The notes: generated from the sequence alone by a model not told the origin. Positions 17,687 to 28,182 are shown, counted from the first letter of the stretch. The stretch is DNA of 64,000 bases from Methanolobus zinderi (GCF_013388255.1 NZ_CP058215.1:2595332-2659331); one strand, 5' to 3'. Translations and numbers: made by a program.

Positions 17687-18991
17687 TCACCTTGCAGGAA
17701 AAAGTGTATTCTCCGAATCTGTAAACCTCACAAGGGGTTTTGCAAGGTGTCTTCTGGCGCAGGGCGGTACTTCATAGAACCCCGCTTCTATGTTTCTCTC
17801 CCGGCGGACGGTTTCAGCTTCGTTTGCGCTTGTTCCGCATTTTTTACAGCGGTATCCCTGATCCGCACCTGCGGATTTCATCCTCTTGCCACAGGAAGGG
17901 CATCCGGGATTTCTTTTTTCCAGTTTCTCCGCAAGTGAGAGTACCTTCATCTTCTCGATGTTCAGAGTATTGTCCATAACACTGCCGTAAACAACAACCC
18001 GGTCACCGGGAAGCAGTTCACGTACTACATCCCTGAAATTCTTTGTCGGCTCAAAGGCCGCACAATCAATGCTCTGTCCAGAATCATCTTTCAATACGAA
18101 GATGGAATGTCCGCCCTGAATAGTATCTGCAGCATTCTCAACTGTTCCTTCCAGAATATATGAGTGCATTGCTTCCACACCATCTACCCCTGCTGCCCGG
18201 ACAAGGTGCATATCTGTTCCCTGATTTGTTTTATAAATACATGAGCGCTCAATATCCTCGGAACGGACCATTTGCGCTGCCTTTTTCACCGCATGTTTAC
18301 TATTTCCCCTGATACCGTAAAGTACAGGGTCAGGGGATCGGGGCACACAAACCACAACATTGTTCTCCCTGTCCACAGAGTCCCATGTTTCCGGATATGT
18401 GCAATCGTCGGCCTCGTACAGGGATCCGGAATCAACAGAGCGCCTGCTGCCCCAGACTTCCTTTTTCCTGTATGCAAGATACTCATAGGTGTGATCCCAT
18501 CCGGGATTGAGCATTGCCCCGCAGGCTGCAAGCGCACCTATCAGGCCTCTTCCGTTCTTAAAAGCCCTGAACTTGAGAGAAAGTTTGTCTGCAAGGTCCT
18601 TTGCCTCGTCTATACCGATAACATCCCTTACAGCCCGTCTGAAAAAGCTGCGAAGTTCCTTTTTGACCACTTCAAAATCGCTCTCAAGTACAAAAACAAC
18701 GCCCGGATTTGTGTTCTCACATTCCATTATGGAAAGAGATTCGATTCTTGATACCACATGATCGATCACCTTCCCGGGGTTCCGGCATCTCACACAGATA
18801 GCAACCGAAGCGTTTCCTCTGGTCTTATAGGGAATCGTGGGGTTCAGACGTATGAGCAGGGGGTCGCCTACATGCTCTCCGAATGCCGATATCTCATCTG
18901 CAAGCAGAGCTCCTAGATATGTTGTGCACATACCTTCCCTGGAATCCGTGTCATCTATTCCGATAACCATTTTTATCGTATCGCGGGTCAT
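17687..18991 (-). CDS. tiaS: tRNA(Ile2) 2-agmatinylcytidine synthetase TiaS
   Basis: A 434-residue protein. The N-terminal IGIDDTDS signature, a GLIGALAA segment, an OB-fold region (about 255-335) and a C-terminal zinc ribbon (CPSCGKR, CKKCG) are the hallmarks of TiaS. The enzyme attaches agmatine to C34 of tRNA-Ile2 so that it reads AUA, an essential archaeal modification. The ATG at 18991 is chosen because GGTGA lies four bases before it; the internal ATG at 18970 has no such signal. It is convergent with nadE, 15 bp apart. Confidence 0.93.
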   Translation of the reverse strand: MTRDTIKMVIGIDDTDSREGMCTTYLGALLADEISAFGEHVGDPLLIRLNPTIPYKTRGNASVAICVRCRNPGKVIDHVVSRIESLSIMECENTNPGVVFVLESDFEVVKKELRSFFRRAVRDVIGIDEAKDLADKLSLKFRAFKNGRGLIGALAACGAMLNPGWDHTYEYLAYRKKEVWGSRRSVDSGSLYEADDCTYPETWDSVDRENNVVVCVPRSPDPVLYGIRGNSKHAVKKAAQMVRSEDIERSCIYKTNQGTDMHLVRAAGVDGVEAMHSYILEGTVENAADTIQGGHSIFVLKDDSGQSIDCAAFEPTKNFRDVVRELLPGDRVVVYGSVMDNTLNIEKMKVLSLAEKLEKRNPGCPSCGKRMKSAGADQGYRCKKCGTSANEAETVRRERNIEAGFYEVPPCARRHLAKPLVRFTDSENTLFPAR

Positions 18992-19048
18992 TGGGTCACC
19001 AGCAAATAATCGTGATTGTAACTAATGGTCCCGCATGACAAGAAACGA

Positions 19049-20950
19049 TTAATAAGTGTCGGTTGGCTTCATTACAGGCAGAATTACCTCGACCTGTGTA
19101 CCGGTATCAGGTTCGCTTTCCAGCCTTATGGTACCTCCATGACCTTCAACGATACTCTTACAGAGATATAGTCCGACCCCGTTTCCACCATATTTGCGGG
19201 TCATCGAACCGTCCACCTGATAGAAGCGTCTGAAAAGATCCGGCATCCGCTCTTTAGGAATACCGATGCCCGTATCCTTGAAAACTACATGCAGACAGCC
19301 ATTTTTAGGATAAGCTGAGACCGTGATCTCCCCGGAGACCGGGGTGAATTTAACGGCATTTTCCAGAAGGTGAGAGAATACCATTTCAATATAGTTAAGG
19401 TTACCAAGCACAAAGGGCAGAGAAGCCGGGAAATTCCTTTTAATTTCAGGCAGACTGTCACCCTGGAAGAGATTGGTCTCATATAACACTTTTTCCAGAA
19501 CATCGCTGACATGGATAACATCAATGTCGTATTGTATATTGCCGGACTGCACATTCTGCATACATAGCAGGGAGTCGATCCTTTTGTGCAGCTTTTCGGC
19601 ACTCATGACTATGTTGCCCACACTCTTGCTCTGGCTATTGTTCAGAGAACCAAGCTGTCCTTCATGGAGCAGTTCTGCATAACCTTTTATGGATATCAGT
19701 GGTGTTTTGAGTTCATGGGTGAGGTTTGAGAGGAACTCGTTCTTCATGATGTCAAGAGACTCAAGTTCCTTGTTCTTCCTTGCCAGTTCCTCTGCATATT
19801 CCCTGAACTTATCATCATCCCGTTTTTTCTTAACGATGTTCCACATGCCTTTCATGAGCAGGGTTATCTGCCGGACATCAGAACTGTCATAGTCGCCTTC
19901 CTTATTGCCGACACCTGCAATTACAACTATATTGTCATTATCGAATACTGGTACCCCAAGATGGCTGCTGATGCTCACATGGCCTTCAGGGTAGCCTTTC
20001 TTCAGGGGATGGTCGGCTGAGAAGTCATTTATTATGATGGGCTTTCGCTGACGTATCGGCTCACCCCATATCCCCGTATCAGCCACCCTGTACTCTATGG
20101 GTCTGTCCTTGATCTCACACGTTTGCATGGCATTTCTGGACCAGGAATGCATTGTTATAATTGATTCATCCTCACTGAGAAAACCAATATAACCGATCTT
20201 GCTCCGGGTAAGTTTCACAGCTTCCTCCAGGGCAAAGAGAGTGATCTCACGGATATTTGAGTCAATCATATTATTAAGTTCCAGCAACGCTTCCAGCCGG
20301 GACTCATCCAGGAAAAGGGCCTTTTCAGCTTCTTTTTTAGAGGTCACATCGTTGAAGATAAGCATCCCCTGGTCGCCATCGGTTTTAGTAAAATGGAACT
20401 CTATATTCTTTACAGAACCATCTTTGCAGCTTACCTTCCATTCGGATCTGCATAACTTTTCGCCACGTATGACCGATCTGCAGGAATCCATCCATGATGA
20501 ATAGACCTCCTTCCTGTATTCCTCATCAGGATAGGCAAGCTCCCACCATTTTTCCATAGTGGGGATGTCCTCATCTGTGTATCCGAAGGTTTCAGTGAAT
20601 TTTTTGTTGAAATATACAGGATCTGCTTTCTGATCAATAAGAGCAATGGAAAAGGGAAAGTTTTCGACAGCTTTTCTGAAACGTGTTTCGTTCTCCTGCA
20701 GGGTCAGGTTATGCTCATATATCATTTTTGAGCTAAGAACACCCAGAATGAGCATAATAAGCAGGAAAGAAGAGCGGACATAGATCTCATGGCCCGGTAC
20801 ATCCAATAACAGCAGATTGCTGAAATTGTTATCGTAGAAGAAAAGATAATCAACAATGGAATCGAATACCCAGAAAAGCAGGCCCATGAGCAGGAAAAGT
20901 GAAATGGTCTTTGAGAATATCTTTTTCCTTCCGGATGTTTTTAGATCCAA
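19049..20950 (-). CDS. membrane histidine kinase, PAS-GAF-HisKA-HATPase
   Basis: A 633-residue sensor kinase. Two N-terminal membrane helices (about 14-38 and 57-77) enclose a short extracellular loop. They are followed by a PAS domain (about 86-205), a GAF domain (about 215-375), a HisKA dimerisation box with phosphoacceptor His412 (THELKTPL), and an HATPase domain with N box ENAVKFTP, DTGIGIP and GGNGVGLYL. No response regulator gene is adjacent, which is common for methanogen kinases. The signal is unknown. The gene diverges from the XRE regulator gene at 21187. Confidence 0.92.
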   Translation of the reverse strand: MDLKTSGRKKIFSKTISLFLLMGLLFWVFDSIVDYLFFYDNNFSNLLLLDVPGHEIYVRSSFLLIMLILGVLSSKMIYEHNLTLQENETRFRKAVENFPFSIALIDQKADPVYFNKKFTETFGYTDEDIPTMEKWWELAYPDEEYRKEVYSSWMDSCRSVIRGEKLCRSEWKVSCKDGSVKNIEFHFTKTDGDQGMLIFNDVTSKKEAEKALFLDESRLEALLELNNMIDSNIREITLFALEEAVKLTRSKIGYIGFLSEDESIITMHSWSRNAMQTCEIKDRPIEYRVADTGIWGEPIRQRKPIIINDFSADHPLKKGYPEGHVSISSHLGVPVFDNDNIVVIAGVGNKEGDYDSSDVRQITLLMKGMWNIVKKKRDDDKFREYAEELARKNKELESLDIMKNEFLSNLTHELKTPLISIKGYAELLHEGQLGSLNNSQSKSVGNIVMSAEKLHKRIDSLLCMQNVQSGNIQYDIDVIHVSDVLEKVLYETNLFQGDSLPEIKRNFPASLPFVLGNLNYIEMVFSHLLENAVKFTPVSGEITVSAYPKNGCLHVVFKDTGIGIPKERMPDLFRRFYQVDGSMTRKYGGNGVGLYLCKSIVEGHGGTIRLESEPDTGTQVEVILPVMKPTDTY

Positions 20951-21151
20951 TATGACACCTTTTCCTGAAAATATTTGATAACTTTTTAAGACAGAGTGTG
21001 CATGTGAGAAAATATGATAGTGGTTTTACGCTTTTTTTGTATATACACTATTACTTTTAAACAATGTATAAATAAATTTTTGCGTGGAGAACATGTCTAA
21101 ATATAAGTCAGAAAGTGTCTGGGTTAAATATCCCCGGTATATAATAGATAT

Positions 21152-21160
21152 ATTTATATA
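21152..21160 (+). promoter_or_regulatory. TATA box of the XRE regulator gene
   Basis: ATTTATATA centred about 31 nt before the ATG at 21187, predicting a leader of only a few bases. Confidence 0.55.
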
Positions 21161-21186
21161 GACCTGCAAACGAAGGCTATTTCGTA

Positions 21187-22182
21187 ATGACGAAAGAAAT
21201 TCTAATACATCAGATCGTTGATGTATTAAAACAGGCAGGATTCATCGTTTCAAAACGCTGTAACATAAGACCCAGAAGTTTTGACCTGGCGGCCAGGAAT
21301 GCTGAAACACTTCTTTTCTGTAAGGTATTATACAATATTGACGGCCTCAATGAAGAAACCGCAAAGGAGATGAGATGTCTTGCAAGATACCTTGGAGGCT
21401 CCGCACTGCTTGTCGGAGCAAAGACCCGGGATCAGCTGCTGGAAGACAGCGTTGTCTATATGCGCTATGACATACCTGCAGTCAATTTACAGACCTTTTA
21501 TGATTATTTTGTAGAGAATATACCGCCTCTTGTATCCGCTTCGCCCGGAGGGCTCTATGTATCCATTGACGGGGATGTGCTAAAAGAAGCACGCCAGAAG
21601 GTTTCTATGTCACTGGGATCACTTGCCTCAGAGCTCGGAGTCTCACGCAGGACTATCAGCAAATATGAAGATGGCAACATGGATGCTTCAATTGACATCG
21701 TCCTGCACCTTGAAGAGATACTTGATGTGGCACTGGCGCAATCCATTGATCTGCTGCAACGCTTTGATAAGCATGGAAGGATTGAGATCGCACCGGAAGA
21801 GATTGTTGAAAAACATATTATTGAAAAGCAGACACCTGATGATGGAATACTGAACATGCTCCACATGCTTGGTTATCAGGTTATGTCTACCAGCCAGGCA
21901 CCCTTTAAGGCCATCTCAAGGGATACATGTGACACATTGCTCACAGGAATCAGTAACTATAGCAGTGCAATGATAAAGCGTGCGGATCTTATGAGCAGCA
22001 TATCCTGTGTGACGATGACAAAATCAGTCTTTATTATCAACGGCAAGATCAAGACTCAGACTGTCGAGAACACAGTACTTATCGAGAAAAGGGAACTTGA
22101 TCAGCTGGCCGGAACAGAGGAGCTTGCAGAGCTTATCGATGAGAGGACGAAGAAGCCCAGCGTGAAAGATATAAAAGTCTGA
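21187..22182 (+). CDS. archaeal XRE-family HTH transcription regulator
   Basis: A 331-residue protein. The N-terminal part (about 1-120) looks like a restriction-endonuclease-like alpha/beta domain without obvious catalytic residues. An XRE-type HTH follows (about 137-160; SLGSLASELGVSRRTISKYE), then a C-terminal domain of about 110 residues. This matches the widespread archaeal putative HTH-type regulatory proteins of about 320 residues (the PRK04140 type), whose targets are mostly unknown. It is 65 bp upstream of purN in the same direction, with its own promoter. Confidence 0.85.
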   Translation: MTKEILIHQIVDVLKQAGFIVSKRCNIRPRSFDLAARNAETLLFCKVLYNIDGLNEETAKEMRCLARYLGGSALLVGAKTRDQLLEDSVVYMRYDIPAVNLQTFYDYFVENIPPLVSASPGGLYVSIDGDVLKEARQKVSMSLGSLASELGVSRRTISKYEDGNMDASIDIVLHLEEILDVALAQSIDLLQRFDKHGRIEIAPEEIVEKHIIEKQTPDDGILNMLHMLGYQVMSTSQAPFKAISRDTCDTLLTGISNYSSAMIKRADLMSSISCVTMTKSVFIINGKIKTQTVENTVLIEKRELDQLAGTEELAELIDERTKKPSVKDIKV

Positions 22183-22247
22183 TCTTTTTTTATCGGAAGA
22201 GGTAATTTCCAAAACCCTAATATATGGAAATCCCTTAAGGAGTAGCA

Positions 22248-22856
22248 ATGACTACCAAGATAGCAGTGCTTGTTTCAGGAAGGGGCTCCAATCTGCAGTC
22301 TGTGATAGACAATATAGAAAGCGGTTATATCCGGGACGCAGAAATTAAGGTCGTTATCAGCGACGTCGGAGATGCCTATGCTCTTGAACGAGCCCGCAAA
22401 CACGGGATTCCTGCTGTTTTTACGGATCCTTTATCTTTTGAGAACAAGCCGGCCTTTGAGCTGGAAATATTGAAGACCCTTAAGGAGCACAATATCGATC
22501 TGATCCTTCTTGCAGGCTATATGCGCATTGTAGGAAAGGAGATAATCAGCGCCTATCCGAACAGGATCATAAATATCCATCCTGCACTGCTTCCGGCATT
22601 TAAGGGACTGCATGCACAGCAGCAGGCTTTCAAATACGGTGTAAAGGTATCGGGATGTACTGTTCATTTTGTTGATGAGGGTATGGATACAGGACCGATA
22701 ATCATTCAGAAATGCGTACCTGTCCTTGAAGACGATACCGCTGACACCCTTGCGGCACGTATCCTTGAACAGGAACACAAGATATTTCCCGAGGCTGTGA
22801 AGCTTTTTGCTGAGGGTAAGCTTAAAGTGGAAGGCAGGATTGTAGTACACACATAA
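22248..22856 (+). CDS. purN: phosphoribosylglycinamide formyltransferase
   Basis: A 202-residue PurN. The N-terminal VLVSGRGSNLQS binds the phosphate of GAR, LLAGYMRIV and NIHPALLPAFKG carry the catalytic Asn/His region, and VHFVDEGMDTGPII holds the catalytic Asp. It uses 10-formyl-tetrahydrofolate, which links it to the folate genes that follow. AGGAG lies just before the ATG. Together with glyA, folD, the folP-like gene and metV it forms a one-carbon gene run consistent with tetrahydrofolate use in biosynthesis, as known in Methanosarcina barkeri. Confidence 0.95.
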   Translation: MTTKIAVLVSGRGSNLQSVIDNIESGYIRDAEIKVVISDVGDAYALERARKHGIPAVFTDPLSFENKPAFELEILKTLKEHNIDLILLAGYMRIVGKEIISAYPNRIINIHPALLPAFKGLHAQQQAFKYGVKVSGCTVHFVDEGMDTGPIIIQKCVPVLEDDTADTLAARILEQEHKIFPEAVKLFAEGKLKVEGRIVVHT

Positions 22857-22909
22857 TTTACATTCATATACCCAGGAATTTATTATTACGGATCTAACGG
22901 TTGATTAAA

Positions 22910-24145
22910 ATGTCTTATATCTCGGAAGTTGACCCAGAGATCGCCGAGGCTCTCAAGCTTGAGGCGAACCGTCAGGATTACAAATTGAACCTGATAGCAT
23001 CAGAGAACTATGCAAGCCGGGCAGTAATGGAAGCACAGGGCTCTGTGATGACGAATAAATACGCTGAAGGATATTCAGGAAAACGCTACTACGGCGGATG
23101 CGAATACGTCGATATTGCAGAGGATCTTGCCATTGAGAGGGCAAAGGAAATCTTCGGTGCAGAGCATGTGAACGTCCAGCCACATTCCGGTTCCGGTGCC
23201 AATATGGCATGTTACTTCTCAGTTCTCAAGCCCGGAGATACCATCATGTCAATGGACCTCTCACACGGAGGGCACCTCTCACACGGAAGTCCCGTGAACT
23301 TTGCAGGACAGCTCTATAATATAGTACCATATGGTGTTGACAGGGAAACCGAAGCTCTTGATTACGACGCACTCATGGAGACTGCAAAGGTGAACAAGCC
23401 CCGGATGATAGTCTGTGGAGCTTCAGCATATTCAAGAACACTGGATTTCAAGGCATTCAGGGAAATAGCCGATGAGGTTGGAGCATACCTGCTTGCGGAT
23501 ATTGCACACATAGCAGGACTTGTTGCCGCCGGAGCACATCCAAGTCCTGTCCCTTACGCTGATTTTGTCACAACCACGACCCACAAGACCCTCAGGGGCC
23601 CCAGGGGTGGAATGGTGATGTGTAAAGAGGAGTATGCAAAGAACCTGAACAAGTCAGTTTTCCCCGGAATCCAGGGCGGACCGCTTATGCATGTCATCGC
23701 GGCTAAGGCTGTTGCATTCAAGGAAGCCATGGGAGAGAAGTTCAAAGCAGACCAGCATCAGACAGTAAAGAATGCGAATGTTCTGGCAAAAGAGCTTCAG
23801 GAAAAGGATTTCGATATAGTCTCAGGCGGAACGGACAACCATGTCATGCTCCTGAACCTGAACAAATTCGATATTACCGGCAAAGATGCAGAGGCTGCAA
23901 TGAGTAAGGCAGGCATCGTGCTCAACAAGAATACCATTCCTTTCGAAACAAGAAGTCCGTTCATCACAAGCGGTATCAGGATCGGTACACCTGCGGCAAC
24001 CACCAGGGGAATGAAAGAAGAGCAGATGAAGGAGATTGCAGGGTACATCAGTGATGTCATCAATAATCTCGACAAAGATACTGTCCTTCACAGCATAAAC
24101 TCCGACGTGGAGCAACTCTGCAGCGGATTCCCCATATATAAATAA
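22910..24145 (+). CDS. glyA: serine hydroxymethyltransferase
   Basis: A 411-residue PLP enzyme interconverting serine and glycine while passing one carbon to a pterin. The N-terminal LIASENY motif, [13 protein letters not shown] and the PLP lysine in [14 protein letters not shown] (Lys226) are all present. The ATG at 22910 is preferred to an in-frame TTG at 22901 because it gives the usual [11 protein letters not shown] beginning. The neighbours folD and purN suggest tetrahydrofolate rather than tetrahydrosarcinapterin as carrier, but this is inference. Confidence 0.97.
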   Translation: MSYISEVDPEIAEALKLEANRQDYKLNLIASENYASRAVMEAQGSVMTNKYAEGYSGKRYYGGCEYVDIAEDLAIERAKEIFGAEHVNVQPHSGSGANMACYFSVLKPGDTIMSMDLSHGGHLSHGSPVNFAGQLYNIVPYGVDRETEALDYDALMETAKVNKPRMIVCGASAYSRTLDFKAFREIADEVGAYLLADIAHIAGLVAAGAHPSPVPYADFVTTTTHKTLRGPRGGMVMCKEEYAKNLNKSVFPGIQGGPLMHVIAAKAVAFKEAMGEKFKADQHQTVKNANVLAKELQEKDFDIVSGGTDNHVMLLNLNKFDITGKDAEAAMSKAGIVLNKNTIPFETRSPFITSGIRIGTPAATTRGMKEEQMKEIAGYISDVINNLDKDTVLHSINSDVEQLCSGFPIYK

Positions 24146-24188
24146 TTGAAAGGCAATCCTGTATAGGGAATATAACAGGGGTTTGCAT

Positions 24189-25061
24189 ATGGCAGAAGAG
24201 AACTACGATTCCAGGAAGATAGACGGCAGAAGCCTGGCAAGGAAGGTAGAGGAACAGGTCGAAAAGGGAATAGACCAGCTCCAGGCAGAAGAGGGTATAG
24301 TACCCGGACTTGCAACAATACTCGTAGGTGCTGATCCGGCATCAAAGATGTACGTGCGCCTGAAGCACAAAGCATGCGAGAGGGTCGGCATACATGCGGA
24401 GGACCACGAGATGCCCGAGTACACCACCCAGGAACAGCTCATGCAGCGCATCTGGGAACTTAATGAAAGGGAGGACATACACGGAATCCTTCTACAGCTA
24501 CCTCTCCCCGAGTGCCTGGATGAGAAAGCTGCCATGCTTGCAATCGATCCTGCCAAGGATGCCGACGGCTTCCATCCTTATAATATGGGAAAACTCCTGA
24601 TAGGAGAAGAAGGACTCGTACCCTGCACACCTAAAGGAGTGATCAGGGCTCTGGAAGAATATGATGTTGAGGTACAGGGAAAACATGCAGTTATTGTGGG
24701 ACACAGCAATGTCGTTGGAAAACCAATGGCTGCAATGCTGGTCAACAGGAACGCAACTGTTTCCGTATGTCATGTGTACACCGACGACCTGAAGAAGTAT
24801 ACCCTAGATGCTGATATCCTTGTTGTGGGTACAGGTGTCAAACACCTCATAAAAGCCGATATGGTGAAAGAAGGTGCGGTTATTTTTGATGTAGGGATCA
24901 CCGAGGAGAACGGCAAGGTCTACGGAGATGTCGATTACGATAATGTGGTCAAAAAAGCCTCCCTCATTACTCCGGTCCCCGGAGGAGTTGGGCCAATGAC
25001 TATCGCAATCCTCATGGAACACGTGCTCATGGCAGCAAGGAATTTTGCTGAAACACACTAA
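24189..25061 (+). CDS. folD: bifunctional methylene-THF dehydrogenase / cyclohydrolase
   Basis: A 290-residue FolD. The catalytic YVRLKHKAC segment carries the conserved Lys, followed by [15 protein letters not shown], the NADP-binding [11 protein letters not shown] and the C-terminal [11 protein letters not shown]. It converts 5,10-methylene-THF to 10-formyl-THF, feeding purN upstream. The ATG at 24189 is used rather than the TTG at 24183. The gap to glyA is 43 bp, consistent with one operon. Confidence 0.96.
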   Translation: MAEENYDSRKIDGRSLARKVEEQVEKGIDQLQAEEGIVPGLATILVGADPASKMYVRLKHKACERVGIHAEDHEMPEYTTQEQLMQRIWELNEREDIHGILLQLPLPECLDEKAAMLAIDPAKDADGFHPYNMGKLLIGEEGLVPCTPKGVIRALEEYDVEVQGKHAVIVGHSNVVGKPMAAMLVNRNATVSVCHVYTDDLKKYTLDADILVVGTGVKHLIKADMVKEGAVIFDVGITEENGKVYGDVDYDNVVKKASLITPVPGGVGPMTIAILMEHVLMAARNFAETH

Positions 25062-25112
25062 TATTTATTTAAAAATGCTGTTTTTTATACTGAATTGATT
25101 CAGGGCTGAATA

Positions 25113-26348
25113 ATGGTTGTTGATGTTGACATATGCGGTTTGAAAGTTGGTGATGAACATCCTGTCAGGTTGATGGGAGTCATTAACCTCAGCAAGGAAT
25201 CCTTTTACAAGGGTTCTGTGGTTAGTACTGATTCTCTTCTTGATGTTGCCCATAAAATGGTAGATGACGGGGCAACTATACTGGATATCGGAGCACGCTC
25301 CACATGGCCTCTTGCAAAACCCGTTATCGGGAAAGAAGAGGAACTGGAGCGCATGATCCCTGCACTGGATATCCTGAAGGACAACGTGGATGCACTCATA
25401 TCCGTGGATACGGTATACTCAAGCGTTGCTGAAGAATCACTAAAACACGGTGCCGATATTGTCAATGACGTATCAGGCTTTACAAGTGATCCCCACATGA
25501 TCGATGTTGTTGCAGATTATGACTGTCCTGCAGTGGTGATGGCATCGGAAAACGTTCCCGGAGACCCTATCGGCATGGATGCTATAATGGATTCACTGGC
25601 ATCCATAATTGACAGGGCGGATGCCAGAGGGATAGATACTGATAAGCTCATACTGGACCCTGCCATAGGCAAGTGGATCCCTGAAAAGGACCCCATATAT
25701 GATTTTGAGACCATCGACCAGTTCGAAAGCCTGAAGGTCTTTGAAAAGCCCCTGCTTGCAGCGATCTCACGAAAATCCTGTATCGATGCGGTGCTGCATA
25801 AACCCGCAAGCGAGAGATTGTACGGAAGCCTTGCCGCAACGGCAATTGTTGTACATAAAGGAGCACATATCATCAGGACACACGACATTCCCGAAACAAA
25901 GGATGTGGTCGAGGTTGCAAGGGCGATGAGGAAGAAAGAATCCTCTGTAAAGGCAGGGGATTTCGAGGTATCCCTGAAGGACATAATCCATCCTGATGAT
26001 GCAGAATACCTGATGAAGAACATCGGTGTCACCGGCACAGGTGCAAAGGTCATGAAGAACAAGACCGTGAGCAAGGTCATGCGCGTAAACAACATCACTA
26101 CCACCGAGGCACTGATAATCAAGCAGGAAATCCTGGCCCGTGGAGGAGATGCAGCCCTTGAACGCAATGCAGTTTCCCATGAGACCGAAAAGACAGATAT
26201 CCTGATAATAGGTACACTTCTGCAATTCGAGAAACTGATACCAAAACTCTCGTACCAGGCACGTAATCTACCGCTTATTGCTGAGATGATAGCAGAGGCC
26301 CTTGAGCATGATATGGATGTGGAGCATCGTTACCGGAGAGAATTATGA
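25113..26348 (+). CDS. dihydropteroate synthase-like protein
   Basis: A 411-residue protein. The first 270 residues form a DHPS TIM barrel: MGVINLSKESFY, ILDIGARST, SVDTVYSSVAE, IVNDVSG and AISRKS match the usual FolP motifs in order. The C-terminal 140 residues are an extra domain seen in archaeal DHPS-related proteins. It probably joins p-aminobenzoate or an arylamine to the pterin in folate or sarcinapterin synthesis; which one cannot be told. Its stop overlaps the metV start by 4 nt, showing translational coupling. Confidence 0.85.
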   Translation: MVVDVDICGLKVGDEHPVRLMGVINLSKESFYKGSVVSTDSLLDVAHKMVDDGATILDIGARSTWPLAKPVIGKEEELERMIPALDILKDNVDALISVDTVYSSVAEESLKHGADIVNDVSGFTSDPHMIDVVADYDCPAVVMASENVPGDPIGMDAIMDSLASIIDRADARGIDTDKLILDPAIGKWIPEKDPIYDFETIDQFESLKVFEKPLLAAISRKSCIDAVLHKPASERLYGSLAATAIVVHKGAHIIRTHDIPETKDVVEVARAMRKKESSVKAGDFEVSLKDIIHPDDAEYLMKNIGVTGTGAKVMKNKTVSKVMRVNNITTTEALIIKQEILARGGDAALERNAVSHETEKTDILIIGTLLQFEKLIPKLSYQARNLPLIAEMIAEALEHDMDVEHRYRREL

Positions 26349-26956
26349 TAATCTCATCTGCAAAACCCTTTGAAGAGGTCCTTGAACTGTTAAAGGATGA
26401 AGACGATATATTCATTATCGGATGCAGTGCATGTGCTGCTAAGCTGCATGTAGGAGGGGAACCTGAAGTCCTGAACATGCGCCAGCGCCTTGAAGAGGCG
26501 GGAAAACATGTGGTGGGATGGTGCATACCCAGCGCTGCATGCAGTGTTGCTTCCTTTGATTCACTTATGGAAAAAAACCCTGCCATAAAGGATGCAAAAA
26601 CCGTCCTTGTCATGGCATGCGGAAGTGGAGTTTCCATTGTATCCCAGATCGTGGAGCTAGCTGTTTATCCGTCCAATAACACGGAATCCCTCGGAGGGCG
26701 CTCACAGGGAGAAATTATCCCTGAACTCTGTGCCATGTGCGGAGATTGTAAGGTGTATTATTTTGGCGGCATCTGCCCTAAAGGCCAGTGTCCAAAGCAA
26801 TTACTTAATGGCCCCTGCGGCGGTTCCATCGAGGGAAAATGCGAGGTTGACCCTGAAAAGGACTGTGTATGGGAACTGATCTACAGCAGGCTTGAGAAGA
26901 TAGGCAGACTTGATTTGCTGGAAAAAGTGTGGACTTGCGAAGAGGTCACAGGGTAA
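26345..26956 (+). CDS. metV: methylene-THF reductase zinc-finger subunit MetV
   Basis: A 203-residue protein with the layout of the MTHFR C-terminal domain/MetV family. An N-terminal part with GCSACAAKL and a GWCIPSAACS motif is followed by a Cys-rich C-terminus (CAMCGDC, CPKGQCPK, GPCGGS, CEVD, CVW). MetV partners MetF in the methylene-THF reductase of acetogens and some archaea. Normally metF is adjacent; here metF lies 3.9 kb downstream behind an inserted island. The start overlaps the upstream stop (ATGA). Confidence 0.88.
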   Translation: MIISSAKPFEEVLELLKDEDDIFIIGCSACAAKLHVGGEPEVLNMRQRLEEAGKHVVGWCIPSAACSVASFDSLMEKNPAIKDAKTVLVMACGSGVSIVSQIVELAVYPSNNTESLGGRSQGEIIPELCAMCGDCKVYYFGGICPKGQCPKQLLNGPCGGSIEGKCEVDPEKDCVWELIYSRLEKIGRLDLLEKVWTCEEVTG

Positions 26957-26963
26957 TTTATTT

Positions 26964-27695
26964 TCAGGTTAGCTGGTCAGGGCTTATTCTGGGATTTGTA
27001 TTCGGATAATATCTTTTGAACCTGCCACTTTTTTCGAAACAGATAAAATTTTCATCCGTGAGTTTGCTGACATGCCAGCTTATAGTGCTTTTGTCCACAC
27101 CCAGCTTTAAGGACAAATCCTTATTTGTAATGCCCGGCTCCTTGAGAATGGCTTCAAATACATCCGTTGTTGTGTTGTTTTCCGGATAAGGGTTTAGTGA
27201 AATAATTTCGTCTTCAGTACAGAGTCCTTTGCGAAAATAACCCGTCAGCCTGCCAAATCAGGCAGATGACAGCATGTTGGCCATTTTGAGTTTATCTGCA
27301 TGATACCTGAAGGTTCCTCTTTTCATACGAAGATCTTTTAATATATCGCCTTCAGAACACCCCGGATGGTTAGAAATATAGGAGAGGATGCGTTTCCTGT
27401 TTTTCTCTCCCCTCCTGAATCCGATCTTTCCAAGAAGGAACGGAAAGAACTTGAAAAATCCAAAGGATGAAAACGAAAGGAAACAAAATATCGATATCAG
27501 TTTAAAGTAAAGAGGTAAATCCCAAAAAGTATGCGTCCCATCAGCTCCGCTGCTATCAATCAATTCTTCCGGGATGTCGTCAGGACGTTCTGAAGAGGGA
27601 ATAATAGTATATCCGGCACTTCCAGTAAAGCAAGCTGTTGAGATGAGAAGCATGATACACGATATTTTCAGTAACAGGGAGATATTAATTTTCAA
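26964..27695 (-). pseudogene. membrane-anchored double winged-HTH regulator with in-frame TGA
   Basis: The minus-strand frame from a TTG at 27695 runs to TGA at 27258-27260, then continues in the same frame without another stop to TGA at 26964-26966 (243 sense codons plus the internal TGA). The first part has a signal peptide, one membrane helix (about 62-85) and a winged HTH (SEGDILKDLRMKRGTFRYHADKL). The part after the TGA resumes with the wing (FGRLTGYF) and holds a second winged HTH (ITNKDLSLKLGVDKSTISWHVSKL). The tandem layout matches methanogen membrane wHTH regulators, so one codon was mutated. Readthrough cannot be excluded. Confidence 0.75.
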
Positions 27696-27791
27696 TTGAT
27701 ATTTGGCTCCACCATTTTATGAGATTATCATAGTGACAAAACGGATTTCATTGAATGACTTCATATAGTTATTCCGATGTTCAGAGAATTG

Positions 27792-27800
27792 TTTATATAT
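27792..27800 (+). promoter_or_regulatory. TATA box of the small membrane protein gene
   Basis: TTTATATAT about 33 nt before the ATG at 27829, predicting a very short leader. Confidence 0.5.
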
Positions 27801-27828
27801 TAAATAAAAAAACTTAGATTAATAGATT

Positions 27829-28065
27829 ATGGCCACTTTTCCAACTGAAAACAAAAAATCAAATCAAACCAAAGAGAGAGTGAACATGAAAAAAGTCCCG
27901 GTCAGAGAACGATTTTTGCATTTCCTTACAATCCTTATTGTCAGTACATTATTAGGATACCTGTATGATGACCTGATAAACGGGATATTTGTTGGAACTC
28001 TAATTGGAATCGGTTTTATAGTAATAGGAGAAGGGATGATTGGAGAAAGGCAAAACAAAAAGTAG
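27829..28065 (+). CDS. small membrane protein, 78 aa
   Basis: A 78-residue protein with a polar N-terminus and two hydrophobic segments (about 28-45 and 50-68) joined by a YDD loop, forming a membrane hairpin. An internal ATG at 27886 preceded by a GAGAG sequence would give 59 residues and keep both helices. The TATA element at 27792 fits the longer form. I do not recognise the family. It opens the small island of membrane proteins between metV and metF. The stop codon is TAG. Confidence 0.55.
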   Translation: MATFPTENKKSNQTKERVNMKKVPVRERFLHFLTILIVSTLLGYLYDDLINGIFVGTLIGIGFIVIGEGMIGERQNKK

Positions 28066-28182
28066 ATTATCTTTTCAATTGGAACTTTTGGCCATAATCA
28101 TTTAATATCTTAAGCAAATTTTAGTATTTACTAAATAAATTAATTATGTCCTGCAGATTCAACAAAACAGAGAACAGACAAT

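Noticed and set aside
25517-26167. 216-codon frame antisense to the folP-like gene
   Set aside because: Composition is that of an antisense shadow (Ser/Ala/Met-rich), and the sense strand has clear DHPS motifs.
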